NCBI GenBank assembly: GCA_011032825.1
Contig: JAADJZ010000017.1
Span: 930,001-994,000, forward strand
Source of the DNA: Massariosphaeria phaeospora
Taxonomy: Eukaryota; Ascomycota; Dothideomycetes; Pleosporales
Direction: 5' to 3'
Length of the DNA stretch: 64,000 bases
The notes under the pieces are model-generated. The model was not told where the DNA came from. It saw nothing but the letters and a program-made list of their open reading frames with translations, and made no database searches. Below are positions 32,306 through 42,129 of the stretch, piece after piece (the stretch's first letter is position 1; every line of letters begins with the position of its first letter). Both the position numbers and the translations under genes were made by a program.

Positions 32306-33009
32306 CTAGTCCTCCTGATATTCGCTATCATCGCATGTAAACACATTATACCCAACTGGAAGCGGGCGGCGACGGAGCAACTGGGTCGCAAGCTCGCGCA
32401 AGAACCCGTCCGGCGCCTCCCACTCAGGCTTCAGCCAGCTCTCCGACCCGAAATCAGCGAAGAGATCCAACATGAGGCGCTTTCCTAGATTGTGCTCCGG
32501 AGTGCCCTTGTAGATGATATCGACCGCTTTGAGGAATCGTCCCACTCCAGCAGCCATGACTCCCTTTCGGGCCAGGTGGAGCATTTCCCCGAGAACGACA
32601 TTCTTGGCCCCAACGTCGGCGAGCGTCGCAGCGAGGGCATAGAGCTTAGCGGACTGAACGAATTGGTCTTGCAGGTCGTGGCCATAGAGCGGGGTTATGT
32701 TGCTTTTCAGGTATGCCATGTATTGCCGAAAAACCTTGGGGTCGGCGTTGGGGATGTCGACGACGAGGTCTGTGGTTCCATCGGCACGGAGTTTAGTCAA
32801 GGCTTGTTCGGCGAATGCAGATCGTGGACTGATAATGCTTTCATTGACCGGTATTTCTTGTTGGTTGGGAGGCTCGCCAAGTCGCACGGTGATAGCGTCG
32901 GCGTCGAGGCTGAGACTGTCAGTATCGCGGAACTACGGGAGAGGCTCATAATTGAGCTAACTTACGCGTTCAATCTAGAGCGCATGGATAGCCGTCCGCG
33001 TCTGTGCAT
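32306..33009 (-). CDS. BTB/POZ domain protein, paralog 5 (diverged)
   Basis: Exons 33009-32966 (44 nt) and 32909-32306, with intron 32910-32965 (GTAAGT..ACTGACAG..CTCAG). The product is 215 residues. Exon 1 is one codon shorter than in the paralogs (MHRRGRLSMRSRLNA), but the intron is again phase 2. The BTB core is degenerate but recognisable: DAITVRLGEPPNQ, ISPRSAFAEQAL, then DIPNADPKVFRQYMAYL. The C-terminal half has AKLYALAATLADVGAKNVVL, DIIYKGTPEHNLGKRLMLDL and APDGFLRELATQLL. It is the most divergent member, probably the oldest or fastest evolving. Divergent from paralog 6 with 339 bases between ATGs. Confidence 0.78.
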
Positions 33010-33348
33010 GTTGTAGATCGGAGTAGAGGTTGCCGATAGATTGGATTCTTGGTACGCGGAAGCTGACGTAATAATCGGCTGCACTTTCCGAGCGACGGTG
33101 GCGAACCAAGGGCGAGAGAGCTTTCTAAAGTTCGGTGAAAGTAACTTAACCGGACATGTGATGCGTCACGTGATCGGAAACTATCCGACCCTGAAGGCTT
33201 TCACTCACACAGGCGGATCGAGAAAGCGCCAGTTTAAGCGAGCTTATCTCTCTTATCTTATCTCCGCCTCCCAATATATGTTCTCCACCGCTGCTCACCC
33301 AGCCACCACCACCTTCATCGAGACCGCGAAACAACCCCAAGCAGCACC
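33010..33348. promoter_or_regulatory. Shared divergent promoter of BTB paralogs 5 and 6
   Basis: 339 bases between two outward ATGs. It contains a CACGTG core at 33167-33172 within GCGTCACGTGATC, a typical bHLH/bZIP site. Three close TTATC (GATA-factor) motifs lie at 33244-33263, and an AATATATG element near 33273 sits 75 bases before the paralog 6 ATG. Roles are inferred from motifs only. Confidence 0.45.
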
Positions 33349-34337
33349 ATGATTTCGACCAAAGACGTCCGCGTTCCTGCTGCAAGCATAGCTGGGTATG
33401 TATCTTTTCCTATCAGTAATTACTCATGAGCGACAAAGCCTGGTGTGCACAGCTCGGGTACAAAAACCCCAAATCACACACAGCGCACTGAGAAGTTTCC
33501 GCCAGCCTAAAGAGGAGATTCATTTGAAACCCGAGACATTAACCCACGAGCTCACACATCTGCAGTGCCCTACAGACTACTCCGATCAAAATCACTGTCG
33601 GTACAGGAGATGGGCAGAAAGCGTTCTTTATCCACCAGGGCTTTCTTTGCAAGCGCTCCGACTTCTTCAAGAACGCCCTCAATGGACCCTGGCTTGAGTC
33701 CAATGAGCGATCCATCAACCTACCCGAGGACGATCCGGCGACTTTCCTATTATACCAGGAGCTTCTGTACACCCACGTTCTGCCTGTCAAGCCCGCGACT
33801 CTTGACATGGAAGCGTGCAACGAGGACGACTATGAGAAGGCTTGCGCTGACGCCGAGTACATTGCACTCGGTCAGCTCTACGTCCTTGTGGAGAAGCTCA
33901 TCGACGAGCAGGCGAAATCCAGTGTGTTAGCGGCCCTACTTGCCCGCACCAAACAAGTTTCTGCAACTGGAAAAACGCACTACCCCGGACTTAACTGTGT
34001 ACAAATCATCTACGAAGGTACACCACTTGGTAGTCCCGCTCGTGCGACGCTGATTTCCATCTACAACGAGCACGGCGATCAATCATTTCTCAACGACAGG
34101 TATGAGATCCCGAAGGACTTCTTCTACGACCTCTCGTATGCTGTGCTCGGACGAACTCGCAAGAAAGATATGGACGAGGTACTTTCCAAGAAAGACTTTA
34201 ATTTCAATTTACAACTCCGCCTCAAAGACGCTGAGATAAGGAGGAAAACTTGCATGATCGAAAACCTTGAGAACCGAGAGCCTTCTTCTCCTGATGAAAT
34301 CTATGGAAATTATGCTGGCGACTATTTCGATGCCTAG
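33349..34337 (+). CDS. BTB/POZ domain protein, paralog 6
   Basis: Exons 33349-33395 (47 nt) and 33566-34337, with a 170-nt intron (GTATGT..CTGCAG). The product is 272 residues. Exon 1 encodes MISTKDVRVPAASIA. The BTB core is TTPIKITVGTGDGQKAFFI, then HQGFLCKRSDFFKNALNG and LPEDDPATFLLYQELLYTH. After an acidic insertion the C-terminal half shows GQLYVLVEKLIDEQAKS, QIIYEGTPLGSPARATLI and IPKDFFYDLSYAVLG. The tail carries a short charged, possibly coiled segment (RLKDAEIRRKTCMIENLENR). It is closest to paralogs 2 and 3. Confidence 0.85.
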
Positions 34338-35062
34338 TCGGGGTCTCATAACGTCGGTATATAATGATGATAACCGCAACCGGTCCTAGATCAGCAGGTA
34401 TCGCGATTGTCAACAGGGAATGAGTGATAACTTGAGTTCTCTCGGGGCCGTTGCAGCCCTTGCAATTGGATGGAAATGTCGGGCCAAGTGTCTACCTGTC
34501 GTAACGGGTACCAGCTCTATGAAGCACTCGTCTAAATGACTGCGTATTAGCTATGTGTTTACCTAGCAAATAACTACTCAGTTTCATAACTTGATCAATG
34601 ATTCAATCGAAGCATGCACAGCCTACTTCAGCCACAATCGCTTATGCAGATTGTTCAAACATGGGATACGAAGAGCATCGCCACGAAGAAAAACAGGACT
34701 TCATCACGGAGCTTGCGGTACTAAATTAATTTTGATGTGTCAAGTACCCACGGAAACTCCTATTGTACGACCAAGTAAGTCCAATAGTTCTATATGATCA
34801 GACCAAGTCGTATGCATACGACATCAATGGACAACCATATACCAGGTCTGTTTCACTTACTAACCAACAACGGACCAGTCTGGACTCTAAAAACTGGACC
34901 AGTCTGAACTCTTAAAGAGCTAAATGAGAGATTAGCCCAATTACTACTCAAAACCCAAAACAAACCACCCGCATCCGCGAATAGCCAAACAAAATACAGC
35001 AAACCCCCATAACTAACGGACAACATCCATCTCAAACGAAGCCTCCACACGTATCGAACTCC
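34338..35062. other. Convergent intergenic region
   Basis: No gene. It holds a tandem duplication of a 24-bp unit (GGACCAGTCTGGACTC.. and GGACCAGTCTGAACTC..) at about 34872-34919, just before the 3' end of the metallopeptidase gene. Confidence 0.5.
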
Positions 35063-36820
35063 TTACTTCCCACCACACGTAATCTCCGGTCCATGCGAGT
35101 CCTTCACCGCATTAGCAATACATCCCCACTGCTGCGCCCCAATCGGAATCTTCCCCCAAGCCTTCCACTCATACCCATCCTTATCCGGCTCCTCATAATA
35201 CTCAAACTCCCAGTCCGTAACCACACCACAGCGGCGCACATTCGGCAACAGCTGGCCCTGGCCATGGTCATTACCCGCCCACAAGCCGCCATAGATGTAG
35301 AATTCGTTGTAGGGCGCCGGGAACTTGAAGTACACGTCGCACCAGCCGGGCGCCTCGCTCGGGACCGGGCTCGGGCGGTCGTGCTTGGGCGTAAACATGA
35401 ACGTGTAGATGTCGTCGTCGCCGTCCTGGAACCGGGAGACCCCGCCGGTCTTCCAGCGGCTGGCGCCGTCGCAGCCCGTGACTAGGTCGGGCAGCACGTC
35501 AAGGCATTTATCTTCGAAGACGGCGGCTGACCAGCGCCCGCTGGCGGCCCATTTCGCGGCGAACTCGACGTGGTCGGGCTTGTCTTCTGCGTACTGCTCG
35601 TCGTAGCTTGAGCGTTCGCCTTGTTTGTATTTCTCGGCGGCGTTGGGGCAGAAGTCGTTGGCCCACTTCTCGGCGAGATCTTTGTCCACGTAGCGGTTGC
35701 CGCCGTCGTAGCACTCTTTGTTGACTTTCAAGGGGTTCTCGCGCTCGGGTGGCGGGAGGAAGCCGAATTTGTTCTTGAAGTGGATGGCTGGAGGCAGTGT
35801 GAGTTGTTGCTATGGAGATGGAAGGAAGATCTGGAGCCACTGACCGTTGACGAATTGCGTGTAGCTATCCGCGTTTGCAACGACGTCTACTGCCCTGGCC
35901 TTGTAGTTCAATACCCAGTCTGCGATGACTGGAGCCGTGTAGGCCCGTTTCCCTTGATACAGCTTGTCCTTGACTGTGGATTCAATCAGCATAATTAAGT
36001 TGGTCACTCTAGAGATGATTACTTTCTGGGCGATCTTCCGAAATGAAAGTGATGTGCATGAACTCGTGCAGCAATTTACCTGCATCGTTCTTGACGGGTC
36101 AGCGTCGCGTGTAGCATGCACAGGCTGTGAGATGCTCACCTCAAGATAGTCCATCGAGATATCTCCTTGCGGCTGGTCCTTCCAAGTGTTATAGAGCTGA
36201 TCTGGGGTGTCCACCAAAAACCAGGGCGGACACATCACTATATCGTAATGGTGACCATCCACGTGCATCCAGTTCTTTGCGTAGCCAGCGATAGGTCTGG
36301 AATGGCGATCAGTCCTATGGCTAACCAGGTAGCTAACCAGATTATGACTTACCTGTTCACTCCTTCCACGTTTCTCTTGCACATTTCCCATTTGTCTTTG
36401 CACGAAACTTCCTTTTGAGCCAATAAGCGGTTACCACTGGAGAGATGTAGGAGGACATACAATATACTTGCTTCCCAGAGGCATAGCTTCGCTCAGTTTC
36501 ATAACCCTCTTAAGGTTGTCAACCGCTTGTTTTGCATACTTGTCGTCTTTGTAATTGTCCGTGTCGGGGATAGCAAGATAGGTTGCCGCGATCTCCTTGT
36601 GCTTGCCCTCATCCCACCATTCTTTTACGGCGGTTGTCGCCATCGCTCGTGCGCTCTTGGCCGCCGACAACATCTTTCTATATTGCGCACTCTCGCATTT
36701 GTCGTCTACAAGGTATGGAACGATCTCGGCTCGTGGCTGCAAGAGGTGGGACGTCAGACTCTGAGCCGGTGGGAAGGCTGAAACGGCCATAGGCAACGCC
36801 AAGAGAGTGAATGCGCGCAT
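35063..36820 (-). CDS. Secreted zincin-type metallopeptidase (HEFMH motif), six exons
   Basis: Six exons (36820-36461, 36411-36353, 36296-36140, about 36090-36024, 35973-35845, 35787-35063) join to about 498 residues. A signal peptide is clear (MRAFTLLALPMAVSA). Exon 2 encodes EVSCKDKWEMCKRNVEGVN. The short fourth exon contains LLHEFMHIT, an HExxH zinc-binding motif at about residue 200, flanked by DAGK and ISEDRP. ANADSYTQFV, about 50 residues later, resembles the Asp/Tyr region of deuterolysin and lysine-specific metalloendopeptidases. The C-terminal 240 residues are Cys-containing and carry no recognised domain. I infer an extracellular protease; the exact family (M35-like) is uncertain. 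The boundary of exon 4 may be off by one base. Confidence 0.72.
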
Positions 36821-38188
36821 GACTGTAGGAACAGAGAGAATGAATGAATTGCTTGAACGTGAGGAGATGAAAATTGCGTGTTGAACCATAGAGCGTGTGG
36901 ATTTGAAACTCAGAATACTGCCCTTATCTTATAACGATATTTTACGCAGTGATGTTTGTGAGGCTTAGATTCTGTACTACTTTCGGCTACAGCGCTAGCA
37001 TCCATCGAGACAGTATTTTGATGCTCGATTGTCGACTCATTCTGAACACGATAGGGCTGATTTGGCCAAGGAGCCTCCTAACCATTCAGAATACCCCTCA
37101 CTTGCGGCTGAGCGTTAGCCAAGCGATCCAAGGCTTACGTTGGTGGGAACCATGACAGTCCGGAGCTTCGGCGGGACCGCAAAGACCCGATCTGGGGGAT
37201 TTGTGCGAAATGATCTGCCGTGGAGAATTGATTACTAACGCGGGAATTTTTGGAGTCGCGATGCGGTAAAAAGTGTGGATGACGGGCGCCCCCAACACCT
37301 GGTACCCGCATTCTTCGCAGAAAGAACGCTATTGCAGTTAGCCATTGTCTTCCAGTGACTTCGAGACAATAGGAGGATAAATCGTCCTCCAGGCTATGTG
37401 TTGCACCTGAAGATTTCCTAACCAGGTTAGCATCACATACGTGGACGCGTGGCCTGAGTAACACGGTGTATTCCATAGCAAATTTTGAGAAAACAGCGGA
37501 TTAAGAATACTAAAATCTTTGTCGTGCAGGCATTGTTTGTTTTGAACCAGTTGCTAGAAATGACCTAAGCTGTTAGGTCATTGTGAAGCGCCGACGAAGC
37601 GGAGGGAAACACTGCTCGGTTCTTGCGAAATCTTAATTCAAGCGGATGCTATTAATATCCGGATTTACATGTTCGCCGGCATGGGATAGACTTAGTCTAG
37701 CATCATCCTTGGAAGCCGACCCTCGACAATCGAATTTCCACCAACATCGTGCGGAGTCGGCAATGCTTCTGGTGTCAAAGACCTCAGTCAGCGGCATACA
37801 GGAGATTGCACTGCTGGATCCAGTTCCAGCGTTTCTCGATGCGCTAGGAGACTCCACGCTGACCGGACCACCTATCTGCACGACATATATTGCATACGCA
37901 TTGATTCCGGGGCGAGCGGACGAAGCCGGTAATCGAAAGAGCACAAAGCCCATTGATGATGACGGTCGGGGCAGAGGCCATTATCTGGAATATAGGATCT
38001 TGGTTGATCAGTATTTGGGCAAGTTACTCGAAGCCGTAAGTGCAGCAAGGAAGTGATGGATTGAAGCGACGAAAAGTACCTACCCACTGTAGCTAAGCGA
38101 GGCGCGAGCGCCACGACGTCATGTCTACAGGCAGTCGCTGATGCCGTCCATGTCATCGCTAGTACCTGCAACCACGGCACTGCCCCTC
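36821..38188. other. Intergenic region, one doubtful frame
   Basis: A plus-strand frame at 37646-38056 (136 codons, from an inner Met MLLVSKTSVSGIQEIALLDP) has coherent composition and a charged C-terminus. It matches nothing I recognise and could be a fragment. Nothing else seen. Confidence 0.4.
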
Positions 38189-40216
38189 TCATAATGCCCC
38201 TTCTCCTTCCAGAATACCCGCCCCAATTCCACTCCCAAACACCCGATCCACTCTGCCCCTTCTCTCCCAAACCACGACGCCATCCCCTTTCCTCTTGAAG
38301 TACAGAATACGATGCTGCGGAATGAACTCGTCGTCCGTCTGCTCCGTCTTCCAGCGCTCGAGCGCCATCTCCTTGGCGCCGAGGAACCGGTCTTCGTAGC
38401 CGATGATGTAGTTTGCGGGATCGAGATTTGGATCCCAGCGTAGGCGGTTGAGGACGTCGGAGGCGGGACGGAGCTTGGGCGTCGGGGTTGAGGAGTGTGT
38501 AGAGGCGGCGTGATGCGAGAGATCATCGGGTTGAGGGGCGGAGGGGTCATCCAGATCAAATTCGTCTTCTGAATCCGAGTCATCGTCGATTTCAGCTGTA
38601 TCGTCACCCCACTCCCGTGTGTCAAGGCGGAGGTGCTGAACTCCGCTCGGTTTTGCGAGCGAGACGCCGATCCAGCTTGAGCTTGCATCGTAGTATTTCA
38701 CTTCAGACTGCAACATGCTTTGAAAGTCATCCAAGGTTTTGTCGAGAGCCTGTTGAGCGAGCTGCTTGTTCTCCTTGTTGATATGAGCAGGCTCTTGATC
38801 ACGCTTTGATAGCCCGATGAGATAGCAGCCATGGTATTCTGACTCAGAGTCGGTGATGTCTCGGTCGGTGAAGCGTGCTGGCCATATTCGTATGGTAAGG
38901 TTCGGGGCGGATTTGTGAATGTCTACACTTGTCAGCAATTGTGATGACTAATAGACGAAGACTTACCAGCGATCAGGGGCGAGCAACGGGACTCGACCCA
39001 ACCAACGAGGCTTTTTCCTTTCGCGAGTGTGCGTCCCCAAAACTGGATGTCGATTTTGACGTAGCTATCGTGTGAATGCAGAAACGCGGATGCGCATGGA
39101 CTTGTTGATGGATGCCCGAAAAACTTCTGCCAGGTCATCTTTGGTGATGACAAACTTTCCTCCGCAGTTCTAAACTCATTTACCAGCGTTTCTAGCGCTG
39201 GCACCGTTGTTGTATGGCCTACATTCGCATTTGGTGCATGAAGACCAAGTACCACCATGGGTTCCCTTGCATTTCGTTGGTAGCGAGGCACTTTCTTGTG
39301 GAAGAATGCATCAAATACGACGGAGTTGTCCCAATCAAAGTGCGCGTAGTGATGAAAGAAGGTTGCCACAAGGTCCGAGGCAGCGAATGTTGTAAGATCA
39401 TTCGCAAGACGCTTGCATACCCACGATAACATGAGAGCTATGTGCGCGCCTCTGAGATAACCAAACTTGGCGGAGTAGATACCGCGCTGGGTCACCCATA
39501 GCTTAATGCAGCGATACGCGAGGCGGAAGGTCGAAAGCGCTGGGGTCGCGCGCAGAATATGATTGTAGTCGCGGTAGGGCTTGAGTTTGCGCAACGAGAC
39601 AATAGGTAGATCAAATATGGGGTCGTCGTGACTGAGATTAGGAATCTCGGACCATCTATATTAAGGATTAGTCGTTACGTATAGGGACACACAGGGTGTT
39701 GATAAGGTACCTCTCCACTATTCTAGCAGCCGGACAATACTGCAGATCCATGTTCACGCCGTTGACCAGTATTCTCAGCACAGTCCCTGTGCTTGCGTCA
39801 ACTCTCCGAAGCAATAGCACACCCTGCGTTTCCGCTCTGCGTATGCGCTGGCGAGCCAGCTTGAAAAATGTCTTGGAGCTGATAGATCCGATGCAGAGGC
39901 AGTCGATATCGGAAGTTGTGGTCCAAACTCCGAGCGCATATGAGCCGACCGGGACGATGACCATGGGGACATCCGATGTGCTTGAGGTTGCATCATCCGA
40001 AGAGCCGAGCAAAACCTCCTTGATGAGATCGAGCGCTTGTTTACGGCCGTGACTCTCGTCTTCACTTGGAAGCATGTGACGGGCTGAAAGGACGGATGTT
40101 AGGTTTGAGTGTTCGGATAGCTGGCTCGAAGTCTTTTGATGCAACACAGGGTAGGAATCAAGGACATTCGATTTGTCTGGCCCTGTTGGGTACTGTGTTT
40201 CGTCGCTAGCCGTCAT
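38189..40216 (-). CDS. Nucleotidyltransferase / poly(A)-polymerase-like protein with C-terminal MJ1316 domain
   Basis: Exons 40216-39711, 39655-38967 and 38922-38189, with introns of 55 nt (GTACCT..AATATAG) and 44 nt (GTAAGT..GTGTAG). The product is 642 residues. The N-terminal part has the polymerase-beta-type catalytic signature VPVGSYALGVWTTTSDIDCL (GS..DxD), followed by a Leu/Val-rich strand and VNGVNMDLQY with the third acidic residue. The middle, with SLRKLKPYRDYNHIL, then AYRCIKLWVTQRGIYSAKFG, is the poly(A) polymerase central domain. An RNA-binding-like region follows. After an acidic linker comes ASDVLNRLRWDPNLDPANYI, then GYEDRFLGAKEMAL and HRILYFKRKGDGVVVWER, the MJ1316 (DUF504) RNA-end-recognition domain. 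The protein probably modifies or recognises RNA 3' ends; the substrate is unknown. Confidence 0.85.
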
Positions 40217-40795
40217 GATGGACTATGTTATCCTGTTTCCGGCTGTGATGGTTGGGGTAATTCAACGACGAACAAAACAGCGTCGTAGGATAAGAGAAAG
40301 AGGCGCGGTCTGATGACTTCGGTGCAAATTCGTTATCCACTGCTCTTCTTATGTTGCCATTCCAACCTGGGGCATCCTCTCTGTAAACCGAGCGATGACT
40401 CCTCACTTCGGCTAAGCCCAGCGGTCGATGCGCTAGTCATGAGCGAGAATGAGTGATGCATGGGGGCTAAGCCTAGTTCGGCCTGCTCCGCCACGCGCGA
40501 GGCGGCTGTGTGTGGCGGTCACCGTAGTATAGAGGATGCTGGAGTTGGCAGGATTGGAACGTCGCATAGCGAGAGGATGGCGGAGTTCGGACGTGAAGGA
40601 TGGTGGAGGTTCGACTTAGACGAGGGGAGTCGGAGTCATCCCGGGGCCGGCCGGACGATGCGCCGTGCGTCCGTGCGGCTTTTTTAGGCACCGACCGACC
40701 GCGGGACATTCACCTCTCTTGTCCACCACTCTTCCACTTCATCCATACATCAACTTTCCTCCACAACTGCATCAAACTTTCCGCCCGCTATCGTC
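40217..40795. other. Divergent intergenic region
   Basis: Promoters of the nucleotidyltransferase gene and the F-box-like gene. GC-rich stretches with no gene. Confidence 0.45.
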
Positions 40796-41794
40796 ATGCC
40801 CGGGTTTTTTGATCTTCCCCGAGAGTTACGGGACCAAATCCTCGACTTGACACTTTCGTCGCCTATCACGATCCCGTTGAACAGCACCCGCAAGGTCTCG
40901 AATGACCATGTGTACTGGCATGATCTGAGGCGTGTGTTCTACCCTACTTGGCATGCCGCCCATCGTCCCAACGCACTCGGCCTTCTGCTCTCCAATCGCC
41001 AGCTGTATGCGGAGACTTTCCATCTATTGAGCAAAGAACCACCCATCTTCGTACTCGATTTGGCTATTGTCAATGAGAGCTGGCTTTGGCTCACCTGGCG
41101 TTTTATCCCACCCAACAGCCTACCACTTCTGGAGAAGGTTCAGATCAACCTAATCCCGTGTTGTACCGAGGAGGAGAGAGTGCTTCAAGTCGACTGGAGT
41201 GACCAGTATCATCTCGGCCAACAGCTTCACAACACGATATGCAGCGTGCTAAAGAGGTTTCTAACCGTGGGCGCCGTGGGAGATCTCACCGACGCAGAGA
41301 AGCGCCGATTGGGCCGCGAATACTCCAGTGCTGCTCGGGAACCCCAGCATTTCCGGAATCTACGAGTCAAAAGCCTCGTCTTCAACATTGACACAACAAA
41401 CTACGGCAGCGGAAACGACGAGTTGGCTTTCAATGACGTCCCTGCCCGGTTCATCGAAGGAATGGCGCATCTCAATAACCACCCGTTGTATCCCGTCTCT
41501 CCATGGGCCGCAGCGCAATGCCTGACTTGGTTAGCTTCTAGAATGGATGATCTCTTAGCCAAGGGTCCGTTGAAGCCGTTCAACCTAACGAAGGTCTTAT
41601 ACGAGCGGGTGGGGACGATTACATTCACCCTAGACGGAAAGGTAGAAAGAGTCATTGACATCACGGATTACGTGTGCAGCACATCTCTTCCCGTAAGGCA
41701 GAGCGCGAACCATGTGCGCCACCCCCGTTTTTCAGCTTTTCGAGGGGAGAGGAGGGTCATGCGAAGCGCCCTAGGGCTCGATTCAGGTACATGA
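40796..41794 (+). CDS. F-box-like protein of the LPRELRDQI family
   Basis: Single exon, 332 residues, start MPGFFDLPRELRDQILDLTL with ATG context CGTCATGC. The opening is the short F-box-like motif common in large families of Dothideomycete and Sordariomycete proteins. The rest contains AHRPNALGLLLSNRQLYAET, then IFVLDLAIVNESWLWLTWRF and RVGTITFTLDGK near the end, all shared with the broken gene at 27987-28823. If it is a true F-box it would serve as a substrate adaptor of an SCF ubiquitin ligase. That remains inference, since the motif is only about 40 residues. Confidence 0.7.
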   Translation: MPGFFDLPRELRDQILDLTLSSPITIPLNSTRKVSNDHVYWHDLRRVFYPTWHAAHRPNALGLLLSNRQLYAETFHLLSKEPPIFVLDLAIVNESWLWLTWRFIPPNSLPLLEKVQINLIPCCTEEERVLQVDWSDQYHLGQQLHNTICSVLKRFLTVGAVGDLTDAEKRRLGREYSSAAREPQHFRNLRVKSLVFNIDTTNYGSGNDELAFNDVPARFIEGMAHLNNHPLYPVSPWAAAQCLTWLASRMDDLLAKGPLKPFNLTKVLYERVGTITFTLDGKVERVIDITDYVCSTSLPVRQSANHVRHPRFSAFRGERRVMRSALGLDSGT

Positions 41795-42129
41795 ACGACA
41801 GTCAGCGTGGCCATTCCATTCCATTAATTAGATAGACCTATTAACTTTCGTACCGAATCAGCCCAAACCCTGTTCTCGTATTTTCTTTAAGCGAAATTTC
41901 CAGATGATGTCGGCACACTTTGAAGACCCCTGCCGACCTGCATGTTCTGGAGGATGCGACCTCGATATTTCTAGCATGGACCACCCGGTGACTGTGACAA
42001 TCAGTTGTTGTCTTACCCGAATCGTTTGCAAGACCAACAACCTGAAGTTTGCTCATGCTTTTCATGCATATATAATATATACCAGCGTCAACGTTCTCTT
42101 CTGAGGCTACAACGTCAAGAACTCTGTTC
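41795..42129. other. Intergenic region, nothing recognised
   Basis: Leader and promoter of the MYND gene; TATA-like GCATATATAATATATACC near 42065-42082. Confidence 0.45.

Noticed and set aside
37646..38056. 136-codon plus-strand frame considered as a gene
   Set aside because: No recognisable domain, no intron support, isolated between genes. Kept only as a doubtful frame in the intergenic entry.
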